A stretch of 64,000 bases of DNA, from assembly GCF_003265345.1 (NCBI RefSeq), contig NZ_QFWW01000026.1, forward strand, positions 186,001-250,000. Direction: 5' to 3'. The stretch is from Lentzea terrae. GTDB taxonomy: Bacteria > Actinomycetota > Actinomycetes > Mycobacteriales > Pseudonocardiaceae. Each line of letters begins with the position of its first letter. The first letter of the stretch is position 1. This document shows, piece after piece, positions 33,782 to 44,179 of the stretch. Made by a program: the position numbers and the translations under genes. The notes below the pieces were generated by a model, which searched no databases, was not told where the DNA came from, and saw only the letters and a program-made list of their open reading frames with translations.

Positions 33782-34486
33782 CTCGCGGTTGAACGTGCGG
33801 ACGCCGTAGTAAACGCCGGCCAGCACCAGCACGGACACCGAGATCAGGCCGAGGAGCACCGAGCCGGTCGCGAAGATCGACCGCTCGGCGTCGACGACGT
33901 GCGCCAACGGGTTCACCCGAGACAACCAGTAGAGCCACTGCGGGCCGTTCGACATCGGCAGCAGCACGCCCGACAGCAGCATCACCGGCACGATCGTCGC
34001 CGACAGCACGGACGCGAAGACGTACTCCAGCTTCACCTTCAACGCGATCGCGTACGACGCGGACCCGATGGCGACGCCCAGCAGTGCCACCAGCCCGAGC
34101 CCGAGCAGGATCTCGCCAGGAGCGGCCCGGAACCCGAACAGCATCGCGGCGAGCACGATCAGCAGGCTCTGCACGACGAGCAGCACCACGTCCTTGCCGA
34201 CCCTGCCGACGAGCAGCGCGACCCGGCTGACCGGGGTGACCCGCAGCCGTTCCAGCACGCCCGTGCGCACCTCCGGCAGCAGCGAGAAGCCCGCGTAGGC
34301 GGTGCCGAAGAGCGCCATCTGCACCAGCAGACCCGGCACGAACCACTGCCAGCCGGTGTCGCCGAGCAACGGCCCGAAGAGGCCGAGGTAGAGCAACGGC
34401 TGAGCGAGCCCGAAGATCACCGCGACGGGGTTGCGCACCACCGGCAGCATCACGCGGGCGAAGACGAGCCAGGTGTCACGCAGCAT
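33773..34486 (-). CDS. ABC-2 type exporter permease (DrrB-like)
   Basis: A 237-residue permease with six membrane helices of the ABC-2 family (VRNPVAVIFGLAQPLLYLGL, PEVRTGVLERLRVTPVS, VMLLSGVLLPMSNGP). It overlaps the ATPase gene by 11 bases. Together they form a DrrAB-type drug or lipid exporter under a PadR regulator. Confidence 0.9.
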   Translation of the reverse strand: MLRDTWLVFARVMLPVVRNPVAVIFGLAQPLLYLGLFGPLLGDTGWQWFVPGLLVQMALFGTAYAGFSLLPEVRTGVLERLRVTPVSRVALLVGRVGKDVVLLVVQSLLIVLAAMLFGFRAAPGEILLGLGLVALLGVAIGSASYAIALKVKLEYVFASVLSATIVPVMLLSGVLLPMSNGPQWLYWLSRVNPLAHVVDAERSIFATGSVLLGLISVSVLVLAGVYYGVRTFNRESA

Positions 34487-35408
34487 TGGCGTCCTCTCGG
34501 AGTGAGCGGCCGGTCATGGTCAGGAAGACGTCGTCCAGCGTCGGCCGGTGGACCTGCACCGAGTGCAGCTCGACGTCGATGTGGTCGAGGTCTTTGAGCA
34601 GCTGGGGCAGCGCGCGGTCGCCGTTCGGGATGCGGAAGCTGACCTGCTCGCCGTCCACGACCGCGTTTTCGAATTTCGTGGCGACTGTGGTGGCCTGCGG
34701 TGTGCCGAGCACGACCAGGTCGCCGGAGACGCGGTTCTTCAGCTCGTCCGGCGAGCCCTCGCCGACGATCGAGCCGTGGTCGATCACCAGCAGCCGGTCG
34801 CTCAGGAAGTCGGCCTCGTCCAGGTAGTGCGTGGTCAGGAAGACCGTGACGCCGTCGGCCCTGAGCTGCTTGATGTGGTCCCACAGGTTGCGGCGGCTCT
34901 GCGGGTCGAGCGCGGTCGACGGTTCGTCGAGGAACAGCAGCCGCGGGTCGTGCAGCAGCCCCATCGCGATGTCGAGCCGGCGCTGCTGGCCGCCGGACAG
35001 CGTGCTGACCGCGCGCTTCTCCATGCCCAGCAAGTCGAACCGTTCGAGCAGCTCACCGGCCTTCCTCCGGGCCTCGTGTTTCGACTGGCCGTAGAAGCGG
35101 GCCTGGAACTCCAGCTCGTCACCGACCCGTTGGTCGGCACCGCCACCGTTTTTCTGCCCGACGTATCCGATGTTGCGGCGTACGCCGGCCGGGTCGGTCA
35201 GCAGGTCGTGTCCCGCGATGATCGCCTCGCCCGCGGTCGGCTGCAGCAGCGTCGTGAGCATGCGCAACGTCGTGGACTTGCCGGCGCCGTTCGGGCCGAG
35301 AAACCCGACGAGCTCCCCCTCGGCAACGTCGATGTCGACCCCGCGAACCGCGTCCACCGGGCCGGACTTCGTCGTGAACCGGCGCGCGAGGCCGCGTGCC
35401 TTGATCAT
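34476..35408 (-). CDS. ABC exporter ATPase (DrrA-like)
   Basis: A 310-residue ATPase. Walker A is GPNGAGKSTTLRML, the signature is STLSGGQQRRLDIAM, Walker B is LLFLDEPSTAL, and a DrrA-type C-terminal domain follows. ATG 35408 is chosen because GAGGGG lies eight bases ahead. Tandem TAGTCAA-type palindromes lie just upstream, between it and the padR gene, and probably control it. Substrate unknown; family members export drugs or lipids. Confidence 0.93.
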   Translation of the reverse strand: MIKARGLARRFTTKSGPVDAVRGVDIDVAEGELVGFLGPNGAGKSTTLRMLTTLLQPTAGEAIIAGHDLLTDPAGVRRNIGYVGQKNGGGADQRVGDELEFQARFYGQSKHEARRKAGELLERFDLLGMEKRAVSTLSGGQQRRLDIAMGLLHDPRLLFLDEPSTALDPQSRRNLWDHIKQLRADGVTVFLTTHYLDEADFLSDRLLVIDHGSIVGEGSPDELKNRVSGDLVVLGTPQATTVATKFENAVVDGEQVSFRIPNGDRALPQLLKDLDHIDVELHSVQVHRPTLDDVFLTMTGRSLREDANAA

Positions 35409-35418
35409 GACTGGATCC

Positions 35419-35442
35419 CCTCTAGTCAACTTTGACTAGAGG
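35419..35442. promoter_or_regulatory. Operator palindrome 1 of the PadR-controlled exporter
   Basis: CCTCTAGTCAA-CT-TTGACTAGAGG is a perfect 11-bp inverted repeat 11 bases upstream of the exporter ATPase start. The core TAGTCAA is repeated in the next palindrome. Confidence 0.8.
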
Positions 35443-35451
35443 CTAGCGAGA

Positions 35452-35471
35452 ACTAATCAAGTTTGACTAGT
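35452..35471. promoter_or_regulatory. Operator palindrome 2 of the PadR-controlled exporter
   Basis: ACTAATCAA-GT-TTGACTAGT, a 9-bp inverted repeat with one mismatch, centred 31 bases from the first palindrome (three helical turns). It overlaps the padR stop codon. The pair fits two PadR dimers on one face of DNA. Confidence 0.75.
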
Positions 35472-36021
35472 CCCTCAGCTCGTACGCACCGGCCTCTAGG
35501 CGGTCGATCAGGTCCTGAGTCCAGCGCACCTGGCCTTCGAGGTGGACGAGCCACAGTCGAAAGAGCTCGCTGACGTGCGCGGGCTTGCCCATCTCCGGCA
35601 TCGAGGTGATGCCGTGCCGGGTCGGCGCGAGCTGCCCTTCGAGGCCCGCCAGCCGGTTCTTCAGCAGCACGACGGCCTGCTTGCGCGGGACGAGGTTGAG
35701 CATCGCCACGCCGGCGGAGACCTCGTCGTTGCCGGCGGAGGCGTCGGCCAGTGCGTGGGCGAGCAGGTCCTGCAGCTCGTGCTCACCGGCCGCAGTGATC
35801 TTGTACGTGGTCCTGGCGGGGCCCTCGTCGGACTCCTGCGTCCCGACCGGCTCCAGCAGACCGTCCTTGGCCAGCGACTTCAGCGCGTGGTAGATCGAGC
35901 CCGGCTGCACGTTCGCCCAGCTGTCCGCCGACCACGACTTCAGCTCGCGGCGCACCACGTAGCCGTGTGCCTCGCCGACGAGTTTGACCACGCCGAGCAC
36001 CAGCATCCTGGTCGCGGACAA
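35467..36021 (-). CDS. PadR-family transcription regulator
   Basis: A 184-residue PadR regulator with the N-terminal winged helix (MLVLGVVKLVGEAHGYVVRR, NVQPGSIYHALKSLAKDGLL) and a C-terminal helical dimerisation domain. TTG 36021 has GGAGG five bases ahead; ATG 36006 is the other option. No TAGTCAA site lies upstream of it, so it probably regulates the exporter downstream rather than its own promoter. It is divergent from metG with 54 bases between starts. Confidence 0.9.
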   Translation of the reverse strand: MSATRMLVLGVVKLVGEAHGYVVRRELKSWSADSWANVQPGSIYHALKSLAKDGLLEPVGTQESDEGPARTTYKITAAGEHELQDLLAHALADASAGNDEVSAGVAMLNLVPRKQAVVLLKNRLAGLEGQLAPTRHGITSMPEMGKPAHVSELFRLWLVHLEGQVRWTQDLIDRLEAGAYELRD

Positions 36022-36075
36022 ACCGACCTCCCATGCCGTGAAAAGCGGCTGGCACCGCCTCCGTAGGCTATGTGC

Positions 36076-37869
36076 ATGAGTGCCTCCGTACTGACCGCGG
36101 TGGCCTGGCCTTACGCCAACGGCCCCCGGCACATCGGTCATGTCTCCGGTTTCGGTGTCCCCTCCGACGTGTTCTCCCGCTACATGCGCATGTCGGGGAA
36201 CCGGGTGCTCATGGTCAGCGGCACGGACGAGCACGGCACGCCGATCCAGGTGCAGGCCGAGAAGGAAGGGCTCACCGCACGTGAGCTCGCCGACAAGTAC
36301 AACCGTGTGATCGCGGAAGACCTCCAGGGCCTCGGCCTCTCCTACGACCTCTTCACCCGCACCACCACCGGCAACCACTACCAGGTGGTGCAGGACCTGT
36401 TCTCCGCGCTGTGGAAGAACGGCTACGTCATCCCCAAGGTCGAGATGGGCGCGATCAGCCCGTCGACCGGCCGGACGCTGCCCGACCGCTTCATCGAGGG
36501 CACCTGCCCGATCTGCGGGTACGACGGCGCGCGCGGTGACCAGTGCGACAACTGCGGCAACCAGCTCGACCCGATCGACCTGAAGAACCCGCGCTCGCGG
36601 ATCAACGGGGAGACGCCGAAGTTCGTCGAGACCGAGCACCTGTTCCTCGACCTGCCCGCGTTCATCTCCTCGCTCGGCTCGTGGATGGGCACGAGGTCCG
36701 AGTGGCGGCCGAACGTGCTCAAGTTCTCGCAGAACCTGATCAAGGACCTGCGGCCGCGCGCGATCACCCGCGACCTCGACTGGGGGGTGCCGATCCCGCT
36801 CGACGGGTGGAGCGACCAGCCGATGAAGCGGTTCTACGTGTGGTTCGACGCGGTGATCGGGTATCTCTCCGCTTCCGTGGAGTGGGCGCGGCGGTCCGGT
36901 GACGCCGATGCCTGGCAGGAGTTCTGGACGGGTGACGCCCAGGGCTACTACTTCATGGGCAAGGACAACATCGTCTTCCACTCGCTGATCTGGCCGTCGC
37001 TGCTGCTCGGGCAGAACGGCGCGGGCGACAAGGGCGGCGAGCCCGGCCGGTTCGGCACGCTGAACCTGCCGACCGAGGTCGTGTCGTCCGAGTACCTGAC
37101 GATGAGCGGCTCGAAGTTCTCCACGTCGCGCGGCACCGTGATCTACGTCGGCGACTTCCTGAAGGAGTTCGGGCCGGACGCTCTGCGGTACTTCATCTCC
37201 GTCGCGGGTCCCGAGAACCAGGACACCGACTTCACCTGGGAGGAGTTCGTCCGCCGGACGAACTTCGAGCTGGCGAACGAGTGGGGCAACCTGGTCAACC
37301 GCTCGGTCTCGATGGCGCACAAGAACGTCGGCGCCATCCCGAAGGCGACTGCTCTGACGGATGCCGACCACGAGCTGCTCCGGCAGTCGCGTGCGGCGTT
37401 CGACACGGTCGGCGCGCACCTGCGCCGCTCGCGGTTCAAGCAGGCGTCCGGCGAGGCCATGCGGGTTATCTCGGCGGCGAACAAGTACCTGTCGGACCAG
37501 GAGCCGTGGAAGCTCAAGGACGACCCGGACCGTCGCGACTCGGTGCTGCACACCGCGCTGCAGGTCGTGCAGGACGCGAACACGCTGATGACGCCGTTCC
37601 TGCCGCACTCGGCGCAGAAGGTGCACGAGGCGTTGGGTGGCACGGGCGTGTGGGCGGCTCAGCCGGCGATGACCGAGGTCACGGACCTGGACGTGCCCGA
37701 GCGCTCCTACCCGGTGCTGACCGGTGACTACGCCGGTGAGCAGGCGCGCTGGGAGTCGACGCCGATCGAGGTCGGCCGTCCGCTGCAGAAGCCGTCGCCG
37801 CTGTTCGCGAAGCTCGACCCGAAGCTGGGCGAGATCGGGCCCGAGTGGGCTCCGATCGTGACCGACTAG
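36076..37869 (+). CDS. metG: Methionyl-tRNA synthetase
   Basis: Class I synthetase charging initiator and elongator tRNA-Met, about 597 residues. Signature 1 reads RHIGH, the KMSKS-type loop is [11 protein letters not shown], and the connective zinc knuckle is CPICGY ... CDNCG. The anticodon-binding helical domain follows. No C-terminal EMAP-like domain is present. ATG 36070 is two codons upstream and also possible. The tatD gene follows with overlapping stop/start (TAGTG), the order seen in mycobacteria. Confidence 0.97.
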   Translation: MSASVLTAVAWPYANGPRHIGHVSGFGVPSDVFSRYMRMSGNRVLMVSGTDEHGTPIQVQAEKEGLTARELADKYNRVIAEDLQGLGLSYDLFTRTTTGNHYQVVQDLFSALWKNGYVIPKVEMGAISPSTGRTLPDRFIEGTCPICGYDGARGDQCDNCGNQLDPIDLKNPRSRINGETPKFVETEHLFLDLPAFISSLGSWMGTRSEWRPNVLKFSQNLIKDLRPRAITRDLDWGVPIPLDGWSDQPMKRFYVWFDAVIGYLSASVEWARRSGDADAWQEFWTGDAQGYYFMGKDNIVFHSLIWPSLLLGQNGAGDKGGEPGRFGTLNLPTEVVSSEYLTMSGSKFSTSRGTVIYVGDFLKEFGPDALRYFISVAGPENQDTDFTWEEFVRRTNFELANEWGNLVNRSVSMAHKNVGAIPKATALTDADHELLRQSRAAFDTVGAHLRRSRFKQASGEAMRVISAANKYLSDQEPWKLKDDPDRRDSVLHTALQVVQDANTLMTPFLPHSAQKVHEALGGTGVWAAQPAMTEVTDLDVPERSYPVLTGDYAGEQARWESTPIEVGRPLQKPSPLFAKLDPKLGEIGPEWAPIVTD

Positions 37870-38690
37870 TGCCTGAGAAGCGGGAACGACCGCCGGTGCC
37901 GGAAGCTCTTCCGGCACCGGTGATCGACGCCCACACGCATCTCGACGCGTGTGGCGCCACTGATGCCGTTGGTGTGGGCGAGCTTCTGGACCGGGCCAAC
38001 GCCGCCGGGGTCTCGCACGTGATCACCGTGGCGGACGATCTCGCCGCCGCGCAGTGGGCCGCCGAGGCGTCCACTTGGGACCCGCGGGTCTACGCGGCGG
38101 TGGCCGTGCACCCGACGCGCACCTCTTCTTTCGGCGACGTCGAGAAGGCGGAGCTGGAGCGGCTGGCCGTGCTGCCTCGGGTGGTCGCGATCGGCGAGAC
38201 CGGTCTCGACTACTACTGGGACTACTCGCCGCCGGCCGCCCAGCACGAGGCTTTCCGTTGGCACATCGACCTTTCCAAGCGCGTCGGGAAGCCGTTGATG
38301 ATCCACGACCGGGACGCGCACGAGGACATCCTCAAGGTGCTCGACTCCGAAGGAGCACCGTCCACTGTGGTCTTCCACTGCTTCTCGGGCGACGCGGACT
38401 TCGCCCGGCGGTGCGTGGACGCGGGATACGTGTTGTCGTTCGCGGGCCCGGTGACGTTCAAGAACGCCCGCGCGCTGCGGGAGGCGGCCCAGTTGGTGCC
38501 GCAGGACCAGCTCCTGGTGGAGACCGACGCGCCGTTCCTGACGCCGCATCCGTTCAGGGGGCGTCCAAACGAACCCTATTGTGTGAATTACACAGTTCGG
38601 GATTTGGCCACGCTCCGTGGCGAAGATCTTTCTGAACTCGGTACCGCCGTCACCCGTACTGCTCAACGAGTGTTCGGACTTGGCTACTGA
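37869..38690 (+). CDS. tatD: TatD-family metal-dependent DNase
   Basis: A 273-residue TIM-barrel hydrolase with metal ligands in DAHTHLD, the Glu in IGETGLDYYWDYS, His in FHCFSGDADFA and Asp in VETDAPFLTPHP. TatD proteins have 3'-5' exonuclease/deacylase-type activity. GTG 37869 shares its G with the metG stop. The next gene, rpfB, follows a 303-base control region. Confidence 0.94.
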   Translation: MPEKRERPPVPEALPAPVIDAHTHLDACGATDAVGVGELLDRANAAGVSHVITVADDLAAAQWAAEASTWDPRVYAAVAVHPTRTSSFGDVEKAELERLAVLPRVVAIGETGLDYYWDYSPPAAQHEAFRWHIDLSKRVGKPLMIHDRDAHEDILKVLDSEGAPSTVVFHCFSGDADFARRCVDAGYVLSFAGPVTFKNARALREAAQLVPQDQLLVETDAPFLTPHPFRGRPNEPYCVNYTVRDLATLRGEDLSELGTAVTRTAQRVFGLGY

Positions 38691-38736
38691 GATGCGATGT
38701 AAGACGAACGGAGCAAGGGGTTCCTACCCCTATGGG

Positions 38737-40403
<1,667 letters not shown>

Positions 40404-40435
40404 ACCCGCGCTCAGCCGCACCGCACGACTCGACG

Positions 40436-40467
40436 AGGGCCGCTCCCGGATCGCCAGGGGCGGCCTT
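40436..40467 (+). terminator. Terminator after rpfB
   Basis: An 11-12 bp stem (40436-40446 with 40457-40467) with one mismatch and a ten-base loop, 32 bases after the rpfB stop. Confidence 0.7.
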
Positions 40468-40658
40468 CGCCATGTCCGGGGCAGACGGTGAGGGTGACCG
40501 ACGCTTGGGGTGGGGAGTGGGGTCGATGGCGAGTTCGTGGCGTACCGGCGAGGCGCGGCCAGCCCGCACGACGAGCCTTGGCGGACCTGGGAGGCACGGC
40601 CAGCCCGCACGGTGAGCCATGGTGTGGTTATGGCGTACCGGCGAGGTCGCGAGCCGAT

Positions 40659-40717
40659 GTTGGCGCGGCAACCAGTAGTCAGCTCAGACGTTGGCGCGGC
40701 AACCAGTAGTGAGCTCA
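40659..40717. repeat. Tandem direct repeat, 31-base period
   Basis: GTTGGCGCGGCAACCAGTAG followed by TnAGCTCA occurs at 40659-40686 and 40690-40717, identical at 27 of 28 positions. Each unit carries GTTG/CAAC and AGCTC palindromic parts. Confidence 0.85.
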
Positions 40718-40948
40718 ATTGTTCGCGGTACCCGTTGACGCCTTTCCGGGAGCGAGCCACGAGGATTCCATCTATATCTCGCGAAGCCGTAGGCAAGCGG
40801 CGATGGCGAAGCAGAGCCGATGTTCCTGTGGCAACGCGGGCCGAAGGCACCTCATGTGGCGATGCGCAGCGAGCCGGACAGGGCTGTCCGAACGCGGACC
40901 AGCGGTAATGACCGCAGCCCGACCGCCCGAACGCAACCCCGCACGCTG

Positions 40949-41072
40949 GCGATTGGGGCTTGACTTTGGGATCGAGGTGCTGCCGTTTCGCGGATCGGAC
41001 GGCTGCGAAGCATCCGTCCTTTTCCGCCCGACGCAGCGCCTCGAAAGGGCCCCGAAGTCAAGCCCCAATCGC
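40949..41072. repeat. 124-base structured element with 18-bp perfect terminal inverted repeats
   Basis: Arms 40949-40966 and 41055-41072 are perfectly complementary (left arm GCGATTGGGGCTTGACTT). Inside them further pairs stack: CGAGGTGCTGC (about 40972) with GCAGCGCCTCG (about 41034) with one mismatch, and GGACGG with CCGTCC around an 11-base loop. The whole can fold into one long interrupted hairpin, like a MITE/REP-type element or a structured RNA. No transposase is near. Confidence 0.75.
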
Positions 41073-41229
41073 GATCGTCGCGAAGCGGCGATGACGCAAC
41101 CAAAGCCCGTAAGGCCACCCACGCAACCACGCTGGAACGCGACCCAACCAGCAAAAGGCGACCAACCCCGCTGGAAGCGGAACAACCACAGCAAGCCAAC
41201 CCGCACAGCCCGGAACCCCACCTGCGAGA

Positions 41230-42078
41230 ATGGCCGACGTGAGCCTGCTGGGACCCGCCGAAGTACGCCGTCTGGCCGAAGAGCTGGACATCCGCCCGAC
41301 CAAAAAACTGGGCCAGAACTTCGTGCACGACCCCAACACGGTCCGCAAGATCGTCACCGCAGCCGACCTCACAACCGACGACGTCGTCCTGGAAGTCGGC
41401 CCAGGCCTGGGCTCCCTGACTCTCGCCCTCCTTCCAGCCGCCAAGCAGGTCGTGGCAGTGGAGATCGACCCACCCCTGGCCAAACGGCTCCCGCAGACCG
41501 CGCAGGAGATGGACCCGGACAACGCGGCCAAACTGCAGGTAGTCCTCAAAGACGCCATGAAGGTCACCAAGGACGACCTGCCGGCCCAGCCCACGGCGAT
41601 CGTCGCCAACCTGCCCTACAACGTCGCCGTCCCGGTGGTTCTGCACCTCCTCCACGAGCTGCCCACCCTCGAAAAAGGCCTCGTGATGGTCCAGGCCGAA
41701 GTGGCCGACCGGATGGCCGCGAAACCGGGCAGCAAGATCTACGGCGTCCCCAGCGTCAAGCTGGCCTGGTACGCGGAAGCCAAGAAGGCAGGCCCGGTAG
41801 GCAGAAACGTCTTCTGGCCGGCGCCCAACGTGGACAGCGGCCTGGTCTCCTTCCACCGTCACGAATCCCCGCTGTCCACAGTGGACAAGAAGAGGCTGTT
41901 CGCGATCGTCGACGCGGCCTTCGCGCAACGACGCAAAACCCTCAGGGCCGCCCTCAAGGGCTGGGCCGCGAACAGCAACGTCAACATCGACGAACTGCTC
42001 GAAAAGGCCGGCATCGATCCGCAGGCCAGGGGCGAGCAACTCAGCGTGATCGACTTCATCCGGATCGCGGAGGTCTAG
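41230..42078 (+). CDS. ksgA: 16S rRNA dimethyladenosine transferase
   Basis: Dimethylates A1518 and A1519 near the 3' end of 16S rRNA. The 282-residue SAM enzyme has [12 protein letters not shown]-binding [10 protein letters not shown] and the catalytic NLPYNVA motif. ATG 41230 follows the long non-coding stretch, so it needs its own promoter rather than reading from rpfB as in mycobacteria. Confidence 0.96.
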   Translation: MADVSLLGPAEVRRLAEELDIRPTKKLGQNFVHDPNTVRKIVTAADLTTDDVVLEVGPGLGSLTLALLPAAKQVVAVEIDPPLAKRLPQTAQEMDPDNAAKLQVVLKDAMKVTKDDLPAQPTAIVANLPYNVAVPVVLHLLHELPTLEKGLVMVQAEVADRMAAKPGSKIYGVPSVKLAWYAEAKKAGPVGRNVFWPAPNVDSGLVSFHRHESPLSTVDKKRLFAIVDAAFAQRRKTLRAALKGWAANSNVNIDELLEKAGIDPQARGEQLSVIDFIRIAEV

Positions 42079-42164
42079 GCCGGGGATCCATCGGCCATCG
42101 GTGTGATCTGTCGAACGAATCGGAATCTGGCTTGCGCAACCGAACGTCCGTCCGGTTCACTGAG

Positions 42165-42257
42165 AAAGCCATCCGGAGCGACCGAGAGACCTGGCTCTAC
42201 GACGTCGCAGCAACCACCCGCTGGATGCGGGCAGGTGCTAACGCCAGGACCGATGGA
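42165..42257 (+). promoter_or_regulatory. SAM-I (S-box) riboswitch
   Basis: The S-box core is recognisable in order: P1 strand CCATC (42169-42173), GGAGCGACCGAGAGACCTGG with the kink-turn, then CTCTACGACG, the invariant GCAGCAACC, the P3/P4 GCAGGTGCTAACGCCAGGA and the closing P1 strand GATGG (42252-42256). It lies upstream of metN, metI and metQ, the expected target. SAM binding should stabilise P1 and shut down expression. P1 overlaps the ribosome-binding site of a leader peptide just downstream. Confidence 0.88.
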
Positions 42258-42264
42258 GGATCAC

Positions 42265-42351
42265 ATGGGTACCACGCGAATGCTGACGCGCCGGCGAGTC
42301 GTCGACCAGTGCCGTCGCACCGCTTCTGCATGTCGTCGCCACCTCGTCTAA
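42265..42351 (+). CDS. Cys-containing leader peptide ahead of metNIQ
   Basis: A 28-residue ORF with a strong GGAGGA five bases ahead of ATG 42265. Sequence MGTTRMLTRRRVVDQCRRTA then SACRRHLV. The LTRRRxVDxCRxxSAxC pattern resembles the short putative leader peptides that precede sulfur-metabolism operons in actinobacteria, where cysteine codons can sense Cys-tRNA supply. The ribosome-binding site starts in the riboswitch P1 strand, so SAM could control its translation. Hairpins downstream (near 42390-42420 and CACCC/GGGTG near 42424-42444) could be the attenuator. Confidence 0.65.
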   Translation: MGTTRMLTRRRVVDQCRRTASACRRHLV

Positions 42352-42472
42352 GGCGCCTTCTCAAAGTCCTTTGACGCGCTCTCGATCGAAGAGTGGCGCA
42401 CACACCTGAGCAGAACTTCGACCGCGCACCCCGTCAAAAGGGTGGGCCGTCGCGCGCAGCCGTGGAGCAGAA

Positions 42473-43471
42473 GTGATCACTGTCGAAAACCTCACCAAGT
42501 CCTTCCAGGGTGTCAACGCCCTGAACGGCGTGACCCTCGACGTCGAGGCGGGCACCGTGCTCGGCGTCGTCGGCCCGAGCGGGGCCGGCAAGTCGACGCT
42601 CGCGCGCTGCGTTGCGCTGCTCGAGCGTCCTGACTCCGGTGCGATCCGGGTCGACGGCACGGACATCACCGCGCTGGACGGGTCGGCGCTGCGGGCCGCT
42701 CGCAGGCAGATCGGCGTTGTGCCGCAAGGGGATTCGCTGCTCCGGCAGCGCACTGCGGCCGGCAACATCGCGCTGCCGCTCGAGTCCGCCGGCATCCCCG
42801 GACCCCAGCGTCGCTCGCGGGTGGGCGAGCTGCTGGACCTCGTCGGCCTGACCGACAAGGCCGCCTCCTACCCGGACCAGCTCTCCGGCGGGCAGCGCCA
42901 GCGCATTGCCGTGGCGCGCGCACTCGCCGCCAACCCGTCGGTGCTCCTCGCCGACGAGCCCACCAGCGCCCTGGACCCGGAGACCACCGGTTCCGTGCTG
43001 ACCGTGCTCGACCGTGCGCGCGCTGAGCTGGGTGTGACCGTTCTCGTCGTCACGCACGACATGGGCGTGGTCCGCAAGATCTGCGATGACGTCGCCGTGC
43101 TGGAGCAGGGCCGCGTCGTCGAGCACGGCAAGGTCCTCGACCTGGTCGGCGATGCCGGCAGCCGCACGAGCAGCGCGTTGCTGCCCGCCGTCGATCTCAA
43201 CCCGATCAACGAGAGCAGCTACGACCGCGTCGCGGACGTCGTGCTCGTCGGGTTCGCCGCGGTCGGCGCGCTGCTGCCCGAGGCGTCGCACCGGTTCGGC
43301 GTCGAGCTGAACATCGTCGGTGGCGGTCTCACGCGGCTGGGCGAGACGCCGGTCGCGCGCTTCCGCCTCGGCCTGAACGGTGAGCGGTCCGACTCCGCGC
43401 TGGAGTGGATCGGCGAGGCCGGCGGCGCGGTGCAGAGGTCCCTGAAGGGGCCGCAGGGAGTAGCTGCGTGA
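42473..43471 (+). CDS. metN: Methionine ABC importer ATPase
   Basis: A 332-residue ATPase of the D/L-methionine importer. Walker A is GPSGAGKSTLARC, the signature is LSGGQRQRIAVARAL, and Walker B is LLADEPTSALD. A C-terminal NIL/ACT-like domain (about 255-320) senses intracellular methionine and blocks transport. GTG 42473 has GGAG six bases ahead. It is the first gene after the SAM riboswitch and leader peptide and overlaps metI by four bases. Confidence 0.96.
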   Translation: MITVENLTKSFQGVNALNGVTLDVEAGTVLGVVGPSGAGKSTLARCVALLERPDSGAIRVDGTDITALDGSALRAARRQIGVVPQGDSLLRQRTAAGNIALPLESAGIPGPQRRSRVGELLDLVGLTDKAASYPDQLSGGQRQRIAVARALAANPSVLLADEPTSALDPETTGSVLTVLDRARAELGVTVLVVTHDMGVVRKICDDVAVLEQGRVVEHGKVLDLVGDAGSRTSSALLPAVDLNPINESSYDRVADVVLVGFAAVGALLPEASHRFGVELNIVGGGLTRLGETPVARFRLGLNGERSDSALEWIGEAGGAVQRSLKGPQGVAA

Positions 43472-44151
43472 GGTCTGCAACACCCTGGTCCGACGTGCTG
43501 AGCTACCTCGTCGAGGCCACCGGGGAGACGCTGTACATGGTCGGCGTCTCCACCGTGATCGCCACCGCTTTCGGAGTTCCCCTCGGGGTTTGGCTGCAGC
43601 TCACCGCCAAGGGTGGACTGCGGCCGAACGCCGCGGTGCACCGCGTTCTCGGCTTCATCACCGACCTGGGCCGCTCGATGCCGTTCATCGTGCTGCTCGT
43701 CGCGCTCACGTCGGTCACCCGCCTGATCGTCGGCGGATCCATCGGCAGCACAGCGGTCATCGTGCCGTTGGCGGTGGGTGCGATCCCGTTCGTCGGGCGG
43801 CTCGTGCAGAACATCCTGTCCGAGGTGCACGTGACCGTGGTCGAGGCCGCGGTGACGACCGGCGCCTCGACGCTCCGGATCGTGCGCTCAGTGCTGATCC
43901 GCGAGTCGTTGCCCGCGCTGATCAACGCCATCGGCGTCACCGTGATCGCCCTGATCGGGTACTCCGCCATGGCGGGCGTGATCGGCGGCGGTGGCCTCGG
44001 CGACCTCGCGATCCGCGAGGGCTACCAGCGCTTCAACGACCGGATCCTGTGGAGCACCGTGGCGTGGCTCGCCGTGCTCACGACGCTGATCCAGCTCGGC
44101 TTCACCCGTGCCGCCCGTGCGTCCGACCGGCGCCGGCACGCCACCGTCTGA
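43468..44151 (+). CDS. metI: Methionine ABC importer permease
   Basis: A 227-residue permease with five membrane helices and the MetI EAA loop (VVEAAVTTGASTLRIV). It starts at GTG 43468, overlapping the metN stop. GYSAMAGVIGGGGLGDLAIR is the conserved C-terminal segment of the family. Confidence 0.95.
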   Translation: MRSATPWSDVLSYLVEATGETLYMVGVSTVIATAFGVPLGVWLQLTAKGGLRPNAAVHRVLGFITDLGRSMPFIVLLVALTSVTRLIVGGSIGSTAVIVPLAVGAIPFVGRLVQNILSEVHVTVVEAAVTTGASTLRIVRSVLIRESLPALINAIGVTVIALIGYSAMAGVIGGGGLGDLAIREGYQRFNDRILWSTVAWLAVLTTLIQLGFTRAARASDRRRHATV

Positions 44152-44179
44152 ACCACCCGTAATTCTCAAAAGGAACGTA

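Larger units (their letters stand above)
40468..41229. other. Long non-coding stretch between rpfB and ksgA
   Basis: No open frame here has convincing protein composition. The stretch holds degenerate copies of GGCGTACCGGCGAGG and CGGCCAGCCCGCACG (40536-40650), a tandem 31-base-period repeat (40659-40717), and a 124-base structured inverted repeat (40949-41072). Base composition near 40720-40800 and 41090-41220 is lower in GC than coding neighbours. It looks like repeat debris that separates ksgA from rpfB. Confidence 0.6.

Noticed and set aside
36022-37917. Long antisense extension of the padR frame over metG
   Set aside because: The frame is open only because metG is GC-rich; PadR homology begins at about 36010 and a good RBS precedes TTG 36021.
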